Source of the DNA: Struthio camelus
Taxonomy: Eukaryota > Chordata > Aves > Struthioniformes > Struthionidae
Direction of reading: 5' to 3'
Length of the DNA stretch: 64,000 nucleotides
Assembly (NCBI RefSeq): GCF_040807025.1
Contig: NC_090951.1
Span: 4,588,001-4,652,000, forward strand
Shown: positions 24,295-37,934 of the stretch, one piece after another
Numbering within the stretch: position 1 is the first letter of the stretch
How the letters are laid out: the number at the start of each line of letters is the position of its first letter
Position numbers and translations under genes: made by a program
Notes under the pieces: model-generated
Database searches by the model: none
Told to the model about the DNA's origin: nothing
The model's input: the letters and a program-made list of their open reading frames with translations, nothing else

Positions 24295-27200
24295 ATTTAA
24301 GTTAGAGAGCTAAAGGAGAGAATTGGTAATCTTTGCTGCCTTCCTTTTATATTTTAGCTTCACCAAACATTGCATTCTTGCGTTTATGTGTAGGAGCAGC
24401 CTCCATGAAATTCCTTGTGCAAGAGGATCCCGGGGAGATCGTGGTAACAGCGCAAGATGCAAGAAGGACGAGGCCAGAGCTGAAGTGTGCTCTGTCCAAT
24501 ACGCTGCTGCTTTAAGGGAATTTCTGCTACAGTTCCAGTAACTAAGTCACAGCTCTAAATTACGCCAAGAAAAGGAAGTTCTGAATCAAAACAATTTCCA
24601 TATAGCTGCTATAGACTCCTTTATAACTGTGTACAGATGCAAGGAAAAATCAGGGCTACGGCCTGACCAGACTAGGCCAAGTCCTGCTTTTAACTTACAA
24701 TATTTCTGCATAGAACATATAATTTCCAAAAATAGCTTTAACCATTAGGCTGATCTAGTAGTTCTTCCATGTTGATTCCTTCCAGAGTACACATGTGGAT
24801 ATTAATTAGGTAAATAAGTCTATCACAGATGCAATTAATTACATTAATTACACATGGTCATGAATATAAACACATGTGTGTAATGCTGAAGGCCAGGGAG
24901 AGGCCCAGCTAAAATTCAGAACAAGACCTTCAGGTCCTGCTTTAGTGTGGCAACAGCTTCTTTAATAAGATCTCTGGTGCAGCCTTTCTGCTGATTAGAG
25001 CCCCTTGTTCCAGTATGGGACCATTCAGAACTGGAGAGCATTCCCAGTTTTGACCTCCCTCGTCTGAAAACTTGGCATCACTAAAGGGATTCACCCAGAG
25101 AAGGAATACATAAAAATTACATGATGGCTTTCCCATAGACACGTGTGCAGTGCATGCTTGCAAGCAGTCCAAACATTTTCTGCGTCATTCTGTTTAATTT
25201 CAGTGCACAATCTACCTCAATGAATCTGCAGGATCTGAAAAAGCCATCCATGCATTCAGATCAATATAATGAATGCCAGGTTGTCATCTCTGTTGCCTGA
25301 CATTGCTTGTACAGGATAGAAAATTATAGCATTACATTTGTAATTATGTTATCAACAGTATTGGATAGTGTGTGCTAGCTAGGTACCTGCACTTCGCTCT
25401 TCTATTGTTCTTTCCTCATCCAACCTTTCATTTATCCAGTGTCTGGGAAATGAATAGCATATGAACCAAACAATACTTCATATGTGATATTCCTCCAAAG
25501 CTCAGTATGGTTTGATTTATTTTTGAATATGCCTTTAACTCTAGGTCAGACAAACTGTGGTAATGACAGCTTTTTAGAGTTATTTTGGCATCTCGTGTAA
25601 AAAGGGATTTAAGTCCCTGCTCCTCACAGTACATCACTTCTATTGTCTGCATGGCAGGTTCGGGCATCCCTGAACGCTCTGCCTGTCAGCCAGCCCTGCT
25701 CCAAACCAGTATTCTGGCCATAAATAAAAAAAGAAACACTTCCTGTAAATATCTGGACCTTTACGGAGGTCTAAGAGTGCAATGTACTTTTTTTTTTTTT
25801 TTTTAACAGAGAATCGACACATAGATTAGAGTCTAATCGCTACACAGATACGAAACCTTTCCAAAATGCATGCAGTTTATATATTTGGCTTGCCCTCTGT
25901 TTTGTAATGACTAGCTATAATAACACCATTGACAATTAATTTCCACATCTTTTAGTAGGTGTAAAAGATTAAAGGACCTACAATCCAAGTGAAGGACAAG
26001 ATCTGTGACTGCATTTGCCTATTTAGGCTGCAGAAGCCAGGAATGTCTCCATAACAAACTCTGTGAAGACAATGAAAAGATTCACAGATGTCACTAAAAG
26101 CATAGTTTAGTCAAATGAATTGTCATTATGACATAAAACCTAGCTTTGCTCAGAGATTATTGCCAATTTGTACCAAAGTCCAGGCTCTCCTCCATCTATA
26201 TGGGCAAGGCATACTTAGGTACAGACTTGAGGCAATTTGGTGACATTTCTCTACTGAACAGCCAGGCCCACGCTACCCATGCAGATCCAAGGGAGCATTC
26301 ATTTGCCACATTGGTACTGTGGGACATTTGCCTCTCTCTACAAGGACCCTACCATGTCCCACAAGGACAGAAGGAGCTTTTAGGCAGCTTAACCCTGAGG
26401 AGCTACAAAAACACTTTTTTTTTTTCTTTTCTAGATCCAATTTATTCTAAAAGATTTTTGAGCGTGAACAAAATATTCAACATAGATGGACTCTAACCTA
26501 AAGCAATGAGGTTTCTCATCCCAACAGTGCTCAGATGTTTAACATCTGAGAGATGACCTGCAAAAGTTTATCCAAGAGCAGCTGACTGCTCAAGTTGAAA
26601 CTGAATAGGGTTTTCAAAGCCAATCTAGTGCATAACTGCAATGTCCTGGCTAGCCAGACATAAAATCAGCCACTTCTTAACTGGTGCCAGCGGCATGTCA
26701 GTATGTAGGATATTGCGGTGGATATAATGCCTGCCATGTTTACATACTCCCTTCACTTGTCACTCCTTTAACACTCCCTAATTAACAACTTTACAGAATG
26801 CCTTTGGGACATTCTTATATCTGAGCAGTGCCACAGAAAGGCAGCATCGGTTAGGTCTTGAATAGCATCAAAGCCAGAGCAGAGTTGCAGAAACAGAGCA
26901 CTTTAACCCTAATTTGACACATTATTAAACGCAAAAAGGACAGGGAAAAAACACCCTAGTGAAAGGAGACCACGATGAATCTTTCTTTCCCAAAACCTGC
27001 CAACAGTAAATCAGCATTCAGCGCACTCTGAAGAAGGAATGCTTTTCTTGTGCTGTACCACTTCAAAATTGGTTCTTGAGAAAGCGTTTATAAGCATGCA
27101 GGGAATAGCTGAAGATCTTGAAAGAAAGAAGTGCATTCAAACCAGTACTTGGCTCTTGCAAAGATTTTGGCTTTCTATGACCTCATGTCCTCCTATTCTT

Positions 27201-27887
27201 CTGTAACTACCATCCAAAAAGAAATATTTTCATCCAACTGGCATCCCATGTAGCAAAATGAGCCAAAATCTTTGTGAGAGGTACTGTGTTAAATGGTAAA
27301 GTGGGCACTCATCTTGGATTCGAGAGCTCCTACCTTTAATTTATTCCTTCACGTATATTCCCAGCATGGTGACACTAGAAAGTCACAGAAGGGCTGCACC
27401 AGAGCTGGCTTTACCCAGGGCAAGGTAGGCAGTTGTTTAGGACAGTAAACTCCTGGAGAGCTGAGAGTATGGAAAAGGCCAAAAGCTAGCTGCCCTGGTG
27501 GAGGGACTCATATGGCTACTAGGAGGGGCTGGAGGATGAGCGTTTTTCCCAGCACCAGCTATTGCTAGTCCCACCATCACGCTGGTAACAAAAGCAGTAA
27601 GCCCTGTTCCCCAGGGGTCTCAGCTCAGCTCTTTATATAGTTCTTCCCCTTCTTACTTCTGCCTTTTCTCCTGACAAGGGCCTCCGAGCCAGGATCATAA
27701 TCGTAGACTGGCAAAATTCAATTTTCCCTACAAGAAACCTTGGATAGATCCAAGATCCAGCTCATTTCCATTGCTTTGATTTAGCTTGGGATTAGGCCTT
27801 TAATTCCCCTATGCTTTGAATTCTTTAATCATTAAATTGAATCATTTACTTATCTGATACTGATCATTTTCTAATTTTCCCTCCCTA

Positions 27888-27955
27888 GGAGATTAAGTGA
27901 GATAGTATCTATAAAACACTTTGAAGATCTGAAAGTGCTTATTATTATATTTTGA
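27888..27955 (+). mobile_element. MIR-like SINE 3' end
   Basis: The order taggagattaagtgagatag, then tatctataaaacactttgaa, then gatctgaaagtgcttattat, then tatat is the typical MIR-family 3' segment (ttaaatgagataatgtatgtaaagcgctttg...), particularly the reptile form with 'ctttgagatctatggatgaaaagcgctatat ... tattattat'. The 5' part is not clear. Confidence 0.6.
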
Positions 27956-30900
27956 AAGTCAACTGAATCATAAAATTACAGCGTACAAACACCAAAAAAA
28001 TTTCTAAACACTGCTCCCTGCCCCACTAACACTGCTGGATGCTGGGTCCTTCTTAGTCTGAATTATGTGCTGCTGTTTACCGCTCTGCACAAATGGCACG
28101 AGAGCAAAAAGAGGCAGAGTCTAATTAGGGATCTCAGTTCATTCCTAGCTGAAGCGATCTCCTGGGACCCAAAGGCAAAGCCTTCTTTTTCTTGGAAGCA
28201 GAAAGAGTGATGAAGAGGCCTCTTCCTACAACATACTCAAATGCTTCTCACTTGCATGCGTCTCTCCCCCTCTCGTCAGTCCTATTTGGTGTAAGTTCTG
28301 GAAAAGTAAAAGAATATCCCTGGTCTAAGTGCTTTGACAACAAAAGCTGTCTTCTCTGAGCTACTGGGAGAGGTATCTAATTGCACTGCTCGATGACAAA
28401 GGGGATCTAACTGGTAACCTAAAGACCTCGTATACCATCACCTATTAGTAATTTGCACTAATGGCAAGGAGAAATGAGAATGGAGTGTGTGAATCTGGAC
28501 GTGTATATGATATGGGTTCAGAAGGAGCTGGAGTGGAGGGCACTGGGCAAGGAGTCGAATGTAGGATTACATGGCATCTAGGGTGCTGACTTACCAAAGC
28601 AGACAGTCTATGTGGAGAGAGTCAATGCCATTACTTCCCCAGCTTTCAGTTCTGCACTTCTCAGCCCAGTAGGCACCTGAATCATCAGTTTTTGGCCTTG
28701 CATACGTTAGTAAACGGCATTGATTTCACAACTTGAATATCACAGCCTACAAACTACAGCGTGATTCAGGATGCTACCTCACATGTGGTTCAGCTGTCCC
28801 TTCTGCAAGACTGTTAATTGCTGGGAGCTAGTCAGGGCAGACTGCTGGTACTTGGCACTTGCATTTAATCTGCCACTGCTTGGGAGTCAACACTCTTAGG
28901 GAATGGAAGGGAGGTGCCAGGTGGAGCCTTTCCAAATTTGGGTTAGGAACACAGAGCATCCAACAGATGGATTTCCCCTTCCTCCAGTCTGCAGTAATTG
29001 AAGAATTATTGTGTGCTTGGTGACAAAATAATACAGAGCAGGAAATAGGTTCAGGCGAGATGTTAACATTGGGGAGGGTACACTGAAGGTGGGAAAAAGA
29101 AGTACCATGATGTCATTTGGTTTATGCCCCTTTGTCTCCTGGACATAGTCCATCCTGAGGGGAAGAATATGCTCTGGAACAAAGGTCTTGCCTTCACCCA
29201 GCAGCTCATGCAGCCAGGCCTTTTTAGGGCTGCTATAATATGAATCCTCAGTCACCTGAACTGTGTTGACCTCCCTGCACATTTTAAAAACTTGTTTTCT
29301 TCTTGGAGTTCTCTTTCTGCTGGCTTTGCCAGAGCTTTTCTGCAGACTTGCCATCTTGGAAAGCTTTCAGGCAAACCAATCAGAACAACAGAGAAGCCTC
29401 GACCAGGAATTTTTTCTTTGCTCACATATAACATATCTTGCTGACCTTTCAGTGAATCCATTAACATCGGTCACTTTGACACTTTAATCTCCCCAAATAG
29501 CAAGAAGAAATTAACAATCAAAAGGCCCCAGCTGCAAAGGGTGCAGCTAGAGTGTGCATCTCCGTGAGTGCAAGCTACATCCTCAAAATCACATTGCAAC
29601 AAGCACCCAGACTGTATTGCTACCCTTCTGAACTCAGTATAACAACATACATTTAGCTATAGCAGCTAGCAGTCATCAGGACCCTTTTCAAACAGACACT
29701 GATAATTTGAGGGAGATGGTGGAATCTCAGAGAACCTAGCAAAGGTGAGGGCCGAACTTTGATTCAGAAATCTTGGACCTTTTTCACAAAGCTTACAGAG
29801 AGCTTTTCCAGGGTATTAACTATCTCCAGGTTGCTTTGTGCCAGCCTGACACAAGAAGAGACCTTGGCAACTAATACTTTTACAAGCCATAGAACATCTT
29901 TGATCTGATTTTTTATGGCCACTTGAAATTAGGTTTTTGAATCTGCTCTTACAAATGAGGCATCTGATCTGATAAGAAGGTGAAAAATTAGCTCAAGTGT
30001 CTTTCAGAGAAATATCTGACAGTCAGCTGCTGCTGTGGAAGTGACAGACTGTATTGAGCCTAAAGCAGGAAACACCAACATCTCTTTAGCCCCTTTTTGC
30101 TTCTAAACAGGAAATTGTGTGAGCACAATTTAAGGAACAAAGTGGAGAGCTCTGAGATCTGAACTCTGCTCAACCCCAGAGATGGTGGGACGGAGCCTGT
30201 GTTCTTGGTTTTCAGCAGGTCAGAGGAGCATGCATGGAACAGTTTGTTCACGGACTGTAAAGGCAGGGATTTGATCAGCAATTCAGCACCTTTCTCATAT
30301 GCAACAGAAACAAAAAGAAACCAACAGGAATGGAAAAAGTGTTGATTTTAATTCTAGAACAGTGATAAAGAATGAGAAAGATTTCTTTTAATGTGCTGTC
30401 TCTATGGTAACTTTCCATAACAGGGCATACACTAAATGCATCTGATTGCTGCTTTTTGCATTGCCCAGGAGACCTGTGCGTATCTTCTCCATGAACTCCA
30501 GGGTACGTTGAGTTTATTGCATAATCACACAAAAGACCAGAGCTTGTGGAAGAAACAGAATCGAATTATCAATTTCAGATGTCGATTTCTGGACCTAGGC
30601 AGCCCAGATAAACCATCTTCCCTAATTGGCTTTTCATCAGTGGGAAAACAACGAGCGCAAGGGAAACATTCCCTTCAGTGGAAAAGAAGCTCCTTTGACC
30701 TTTAGGGGCAGGCCAAGAAATACTATTTGCCTGCGCCGGAGTTGTTTCTACTTTCCGTTACCTATGCTCACTATGTCTTAAGCATGGATATAAGGAAAAG
30801 GTACAAAACGTGTTCCTCTGAACAATGATTTCTTCTAGACAATGTACAAAAACAAAGTACATTTTTGTTAGATCTATCAGCAGCTTATCACTAAGGTTGG

Positions 30901-31415
30901 CTGCATGGTGTGATCAGACCACATGACAAGCTCTGAGACAGTGGAAGGGGTGGCTTCCCGTAGAGAAACTGATGGGACTCCTCCTGACTTCAGTAGCGCC
31001 TAGATCTTGCCCTAAGTGAGTTAATCTGTAGATATATCAGATACTCAGCGCTTTCCTTTTCCTGACCTGAGCGTGGTATTTCACATGGTTTCTAAGTGGC
31101 AAAGACGGAGCGAGAGGATGTGAATGAACTCAAACAAGAAAAGGGAGAGTGATACAGATAGACACACCTGCAAGGAGAAAAAGAAAGGAAAAGGCTCAAG
31201 ATGATGAGAACACTTTTTGTTACGTCTGCCTTTGGTGATATGACCTGGGACATGTGCAGAGTGATCAGGAACGACTCCTCAGTCTCACATCTTCAGGTTT
31301 TCTTGTTCTGTAAACGTGAGACAATTGGCTGAGCCCACTACGCATTCCAACATAAATAAAGCCTCACCATAAGAAAATAATATTTTTTTCCCATTTGTTT
31401 ACAGAATGATACTGT

Positions 31416-31455
31416 GAGGTAAACTGAGGTAAGCTGAAGTAAATCGATGTAAACA
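31416..31455 (+). repeat. Four degenerate 10-bp tandem units with forkhead-like cores
   Basis: The units are GAGGTAAACT, GAGGTAAGCT, GAAGTAAATC and GATGTAAACA. Each has GTAAA or GTAAG in the same place, and the last contains TGTAAACA, a forkhead-type word. The 10-bp period would put the cores on one face of the helix. Confidence 0.6.
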
Positions 31456-34400
31456 CTGAATGACTCCAATTTAATTTTAACTGCTCTCTCCAGTACAGAT
31501 ATCTACTCCAGGGCAGTGCTACGAAGTTTAATAGTGAAGATGTGTGGGACATGCTTTCAGCTCCTCAGAGACAATATGCTGGAGAAAGGCAATGTCATAT
31601 TGTCACCGTGGTGGTTATTACCATTAATCATTTAATGATGATGCAGTCCTGAACACAGTACCGTGAAAGTTTCCTCCTGTACCACACTCAACAGTGGCAG
31701 TAACAGCGCGTGGCTGTTTTTGTTACTTGCTTCAGCATTCATTTCCTCTTAAAGATAGTCTCTCTTCTTTCCCAATGACAAGTTCCTCTTCTCAGAAACT
31801 ACTGCCCATCTCTGACTGCTTGCATTATTTCAAACCTGGGCTTACATAGAGAAAGGGGCTTTACACACTGTGTGTTCTGGGACAAAGATCTTTTATCTCT
31901 GAAGTTTCTCAAGACTGTAGCTTGAATCCAGCCCAAAACAAAAGCAGAAGGGAACAAAAATGACAATACTAAGAAACGGACTAGGCTCAAAGCAGATTCA
32001 TTTGCAAGGGGGTTTCCTACTTTTCTTTCACTGAAGCGCAGAGGACATAAAACACAATTAACCATGCTAAATTTATTCATGACCTGAAACCTGTAGCAAA
32101 ACCATTGTGGAAGCCAATTGAGAGTGATTGTATAGCCTCTTCTTACTTCTATAATCATGCCTGCCTCCTGAAAACATCACTAGGGCTCTACTCTGGCTGA
32201 GATGATCGTTCAGACGCTAGCAGAATGCCTGCAGCAACACATCAAAATTACCATATTGAGTCCTCTTCAAAATCCCAGGAGTGCTTTATTCAAGGTACTG
32301 AACTATAAACTACAATCATTCTTGTGTCTACTGCAAGTGGCTTTAAGTACATAATGCCCTTATTTCAAGGAATCGTTAGCCTCAGTTGGCTCCAACATTC
32401 ATAACTCATGCTTCTGCTAGTCAAAGAGAGAAGTAAATGTGACTTTAAAAGATTTTGGGTCAAACTCATCCATGGTTAATGCATCAGAGAATGATCTGGC
32501 CCATTTTGTGCATCCCAATATTTGATTGTTTGAAAAAGCCGCAGTGCTTGTATCTGAGCAAAGAACAAGATTTATATAACAAACATATGTAATTCATGGA
32601 TTTTACTATGATAATGATAAAGTAATGGCCCTGTGGCCATGATCTGACACAAAACAATGAGTTTTTAGCATGCATGGCTACAGCTCGCTTTATGTGTTAC
32701 ACTGAAATCAGTGACAGTGGAACGTCAGCATGGCTGGGCTTCCGATGACAGGATTTTTGCCAGTGTCCTCTTGGCTGTGGCTTTGTGCTGTTGTTTCCTC
32801 TTTCCAGCCCCAGTTCTTGTCCTTTCATCTCCCTTCTCCTCCTTTTACCCGCTGGTACTCCACCTTTCCACCTTCCTCCCATGGAGTTTCTTCATGCCCT
32901 ATGCTATGTCTCTTAGCTGCAGCAGCTTTTTGTGTCCTTTCCAGCAAGCCTCCAACTTCTTCTCTCATTCTTCTTCAAATCAGGGGCTTCAACACTGATT
33001 TCCCTTCTGATCCTTTCCTACGCTCATTTCCTTGTGTCAGGTACTTATGCCCGAACTGTTGCCCCACTTGCTGTTTTTCTGTGCTTGCCCAACTTCAGCA
33101 TCAAAGGTAAATAGCTTCGTGAAGGAAGACTTTCTGGGTATGTGCCAGGGACTCAGGTCTTAGGAAAGATCTAACAAATCACAGCATGTGAAGAAGGGCA
33201 GGTAAAGTCTAAGCATCAGCTGAGGGACAAGGATCAGTAAAACATTTTTGATAAAACCGCATGGCAAAACGGATAACACAACAGTGAAAGCAAGTGCTTA
33301 TTTCACACTCGGGGCACACTGCAAGGTGTGGAGGAAAGTCTGGTCGATTTAGTTAATGTTTGATTCAGCTGATGCCCCTAGGGTGATTCACTGCTTCTGC
33401 AGTGGCTGCTACCCCATCTTGGGGTGTACGTAAAAATTCAAGCAGAATTCACCCATGTATTGCTCTCTGCTGTGCGTACGTATTGGTCTCTGCTGAGTCT
33501 TCCTGGAGGACTTGTATTGCCAGGAAACACTGGTCTGTGTCAAGTATTGGCTGACCAGCTGGAAATGGGAAGAACAAGCTGTAAATGTTCAGCTGAAATT
33601 TTCACTAGCCAAAAGTTTGGCAAAATTATGAGCGTTCTCCAAAATCTGTGATAAATGCCAAGAAACGTTGACGTTCTGGGACTGCCTCAAAGTGCCTACA
33701 ATGACCACATCACAGAACGTGCATCTTAAATATCTGATACATATCTGATACATACCAACCAAAAAATCTTTCCTATATATATATAGATACTACAAAACGC
33801 AAATTAAATTTACTGATTCCCCTCCCACTGTATCCATACAAAAGGATTTCTAAGTTTCATGTACCCAAGACAGACTATCTCCAGCAATACGGAGCTAACT
33901 CAGCTGAAACGCAGAAAGCCTTTAAGAGTGCATATAACACCAATTGCTCATTGAGGGTATCAGACCAAGAATAGTATCCATTTGAAACAGCAGGAAGAAT
34001 TTAGGTCAGGAGAACATAATTACCCAAGTTGGAGTTGGTCCAGGTTACCTGGATTACTATTGCTAAGAAAAGCAGAATGGGACCATCAGTGAGTACAAGT
34101 GATTAGGATCAGTGTTCAGCAAAAGCCTTTAAAGATACTACCGCGAATTAAGTATCACATTCCAACCAACTTTCAGTATGAGTTGGGCAACCATGTCTTT
34201 AAAATCTTTCGTTTGCATGGCAGCATTCAGCTGCTGCTTTTTGGCTAGTCATAACAGTAAATGTATATTATCTGTTGCCTGAGGTTTAACGGCAAAAAAA
34301 TACATGTAATAGAGGTCTTCCATGTTTAAAAAATTGCTACTAAATGCCAAACAGCTGACATCTAGATATCTCTTTCTGCCTTTTGGTTTTGGGCCCTTTG

Positions 34401-37084
34401 CGGGCTCAATCCTACAAGGAACCTCCAGATCAAACAGGATTAAGGGTTCTCGTTCCTATGAGACCTCAGTTGGAATCTCCACCTCCAAACCTATTAGAAA
34501 GTCAATCGGTTCCCCAAAACCTACTGCAATATGCATCTATAAGCCATGATGTATTTCCATATGTAGGTTAAGAGGGTAAAACGTGTAGCAGTCTTTGCAC
34601 GACAGGTGATTTGGTAGAACATCCCTGCATACCTTTTGTCTCTGTGTTCATGCCAACTCGGTCAGGCTGACCTGCTTTATTATAATCTCTCACAAAGCAA
34701 CACATCTTTTTGCCTTCTGCGCACTTAGTTTTCAAAGAAATTAAAACTAAAAGACTTCTCATTCACAGAACAAGAGTTATTGCTAAAGGAAACAGAAGCA
34801 GACTTGGGCACGTTCAGTGTTGAACTATCTCTGACAATTTTCCTTTCTGTGTTGGCCTGTCCCTTACAGACCTATTTGCTGTTTGCTGACTCACAAATCC
34901 TTCCATGTGGCAGACTTAAAAGACTTTATTATAAATACACTAATAATCTGAGCTGCCGCTACTGTTAGCTGCTAAGCTCCTGCCTGGGGCACTGGTAATA
35001 ATGAGTTCTTATGTTCCTTTTTTTTCCATGATGGAGAGCTAAACTGAATGGGTTTGTTATTGGACATCTGCCCAGTAGGATTCTACAGCGGCTTATTCCT
35101 ACTTTCCACTTTTTGGGGAAGGGATGGACGGCCTCGGTTATTTCGCTTGTGGACAGAAAAAAGCAGCTAGGGCTCCCTCCTTTGTCTGTGTGAATTGTGT
35201 TATTCAGCAAAAACTCTTGCAGCTATTTATTCCGGAGGGCTTTCGTACTTAATACAAGGGCCCAGGGAACACATATCTGTGAATCCACAGTGTGTCAGGA
35301 GCAGGACAGTCATTCCTTGGGTGTCTTTTAACGTGAGCAAAGAGAACAGGACTGTACAGCAGCCTTGCGTGCTGGAGAGACCGTGAGTTCAGGAAGGAGA
35401 CTGCGACTGGAACTTACACAGCCATAAACAAGGGAAAAGGAAGTCATGCTAAGCCTCTAGCTAGCAAAAGTTCATCACCAAACGTTGCATCTGCAAGGCT
35501 TCACTTCCTACCCTTCAGCGTTTCTCCGCTCCTTCAACTCTCCAGCCTGGAGGCTGGCAGAGTAGAATAGCTCCCCCGCTCTTATTTTTATTTTGTGATC
35601 ATAATCTTGTAGCTTAATTAATCTGAGCTAGGTTTGACATTGGCAAGAATCACAAAATTAGAACCACCTCCCATCCCCTCACACTCCTCTATAACACCTG
35701 AGCGTTGAACATTAAGCCTTTAGAGACGCCTTTGAGAATACGGGGCAAAAATCGGTGATAAAACGTTCTGCAGCTACAAAGGGCTGTTTCTGCAGTACCT
35801 CTGCTTTCTTTGGGAACGTGTGGATCTTCCCGTGTTAGCATGTAAAAAGACTCCAACAACATGAAATATTTAAATGCAAGTAAGTTATTCTACTTTGGAT
35901 TTATGCTCAGGGAATATTGTGATTTTTGTACCTATCATTCAATTGTGCATTTTAATTTAGAAGTAATAGGATCGACACAGTAATTATTGTTAGAATGTTA
36001 TATCCTGCAAACATCTGTTGTGCTGCACACTTGAGATGGGGATGGGGTAATCACTCATGACTTATTTCTCTGGGAGAGTCTACATACCACACCAGTCATT
36101 TCATAGGCACTGCAACTTGTTCATTTGTAAGAAATAATACTTGAGAGACTAGATCAGATCAAACCAAGTATCACAATAAAAAGAAAGAAATATTCCCATG
36201 GTACTCATAAGGGCACTACTGAACTGACATCATTATTTCATGCATATGATTTCAAACTTATTCATAGAAAACAATCATATAAAGGTAAGAACAAATACTG
36301 TACATTCTGTTCTTTAAAGCTTGATCAACCAATGACAATATAAACCCTCAGGTCATCTTAATGAGCTTATATCATTTTCTTTTAGTATCAGCAATTCCCC
36401 AGATTGTTCCTATTCACTTTTGGCCACACTAATCTGCTACTTCTGTTTAGAAATAAAATAAAAAATCGAAATCTCTCTTTCCGTTATATCAAGCGAGGAA
36501 CAATCAAAGCCAGATATGTCTGGAAGCTCACCAAGGAATTCTTTCTGGAGAACTGAAGTCTTTTTGGCTGAATTTTCCCTATTTCCTGTTTCAGCTGCTA
36601 CGATCCAGGAAATCCCCCCCACCCATACAGCTGGTTCCCCTTTAAGCCAAAGGATGCAAGTGCAAATGTGTCGTTTCATAACTCTTGCCCACCACACCCA
36701 TTTGCGTAAAATCACGGTGGGACTCCGAGGGAGTTGTTTCAGCAAACAGCCAGAAGGTCAGGAGAGGATAAATCAGGGAAGTTCAGGAGAGGTCCTCCAG
36801 TTTCTGCCAACTGACAATCTTGTGGCAAATGCTAGGAGGTAGCAAAACGGTGAATTATGTAATCATGGAGCCACAGGTAACATCCACCGTGATTCAGAAC
36901 AAACTAAGGAGCGATTTTTCTTAGAAGCAGGAAAAATATTAGCTGTGTAGGAATTCTTCCTGTCTGCAGGGACAAGGACACCAAATTGAGTAGGTTGGTT
37001 AGAATCATTTTTACTTTCCACTTTGGAAGAGGAAGATAGTTTTGAAGCGCACTCAGCATAAGAAGAGTAAAATATGATGAAAGA

Positions 37085-37098
37085 CCCCCCCCCCCCCC
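37085..37098. repeat. Poly-C tract (14 bases)
   Basis: An uninterrupted run of 14 C in intergenic DNA. Confidence 0.95.
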
Positions 37099-37920
37099 AG
37101 ACTATTCTCCTACACTGTGGGCAAGCAAAGGAATTCCCTGAATCTCCCGCCCATCACAACGCTCACCTGACAGACAGAGCTTTGTGCAAACATGTTGTTT
37201 ACATAAGTAAACATAAGGATAGAAAATTTAAAAGCACATTTTTAAAAGCACATCCATAAAGAGACATCCAAGATGGGATCAAGCAAGCAGCTACAGAGCC
37301 AAAAGTATCACGGCCAAAGGCAGCGCCAAATAAACTTCCATCCATGGAAGCTGACAGTACTCTTCTAGGCTGCGTTTAGTGGCACGCACGCTGCCAGCTT
37401 CAGTACCAGAAGCAGCCACCTTTAGCAGCAGGGTGGAATAAACAGATGACACAGTAACCTCTTCAGTTGCTCCTGTGAGATTTAAGAGAGCTCATCTCCC
37501 AGAAGTCTGGTAGAGCACAAACTCACTAAGGCTGTTCTGGCTGCAGCGAGGACGAGGTCTTCCAAGCAGGGCAACCGCAAGAACAGCCATTACAGACCTC
37601 ACCCCACCAAGATCTTCTAGGTCTAAAAAGAACCACCGGACCGGGTTATTTCACTGCAAGGATCCTGCTGATGCGAGTAACTGGAAAACAAACACCTGAT
37701 ATTCCCACCGACTCCACGAGCAGCTGCATTTGCTCCTGCTGAAGCTGGGAAACAAAGAGCTGCCAGGGCACAAAGGGTCCACGTTAAAGCTGCTGTAGGC
37801 CCATCCGCTCAGAAGTCATTTCCGTAATGGAGAAAATAAGAAGGAAAGGAAGAGAGGAAAGCCCTTAAAGTGCGAGCCTTTTGAGATTTTAGGAGAAGTC
37901 CTCTATAGTTCAGGATTGGG

Positions 37921-37934
37921 GTTGCCATAGCAAC
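37921..37934. promoter_or_regulatory. Perfect X-box (RFX dyad)
   Basis: GTTGCCATAGCAAC fits the X-box consensus GTNRCC-N2-RGYAAC at every position. RFX factors bind such sites near genes for cilia and immune functions. There is no CpG island or recognisable promoter next to it, so it would be an enhancer-type or isolated site. Confidence 0.5.

Larger units (their letters stand above)
20936..27887. other. Intergenic stretch without recognised genes
   Basis: No exon was recognised. Visible items are a small CpG-rich spot near 21855-21900 (GGCGCGGCACGGCGCGGCG), moderate CpG near 22255-22400 and 23225-23345, an old repeat phrase near 23057-23095, a purine-rich tract at 24200-24320 with an IRF-type word, and a TAATTA-rich block at 24800-24875. 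ORFs are short and unlike known families. Confidence 0.5.

Noticed and set aside
27290..27345. A tRNA-like phrase (gtaaagtgggcactcatctt, then ggattcgag)
   Set aside because: It resembles the head of an old tRNA-derived SINE, but no cloverleaf can be formed and the A and B boxes are not both intact.
28896..29354. A 152-codon minus-strand ORF in ordinary-composition DNA
   Set aside because: It has no known motif, no splice context and no promoter nearby. An ORF of this length is expected occasionally in 64 kb searched in six frames.
32730..33110. A 126-codon + strand ORF that starts like a signal peptide
   Set aside because: The region is simply CT-rich. A second overlapping frame of similar look is open, and the protein has no recognisable domain.
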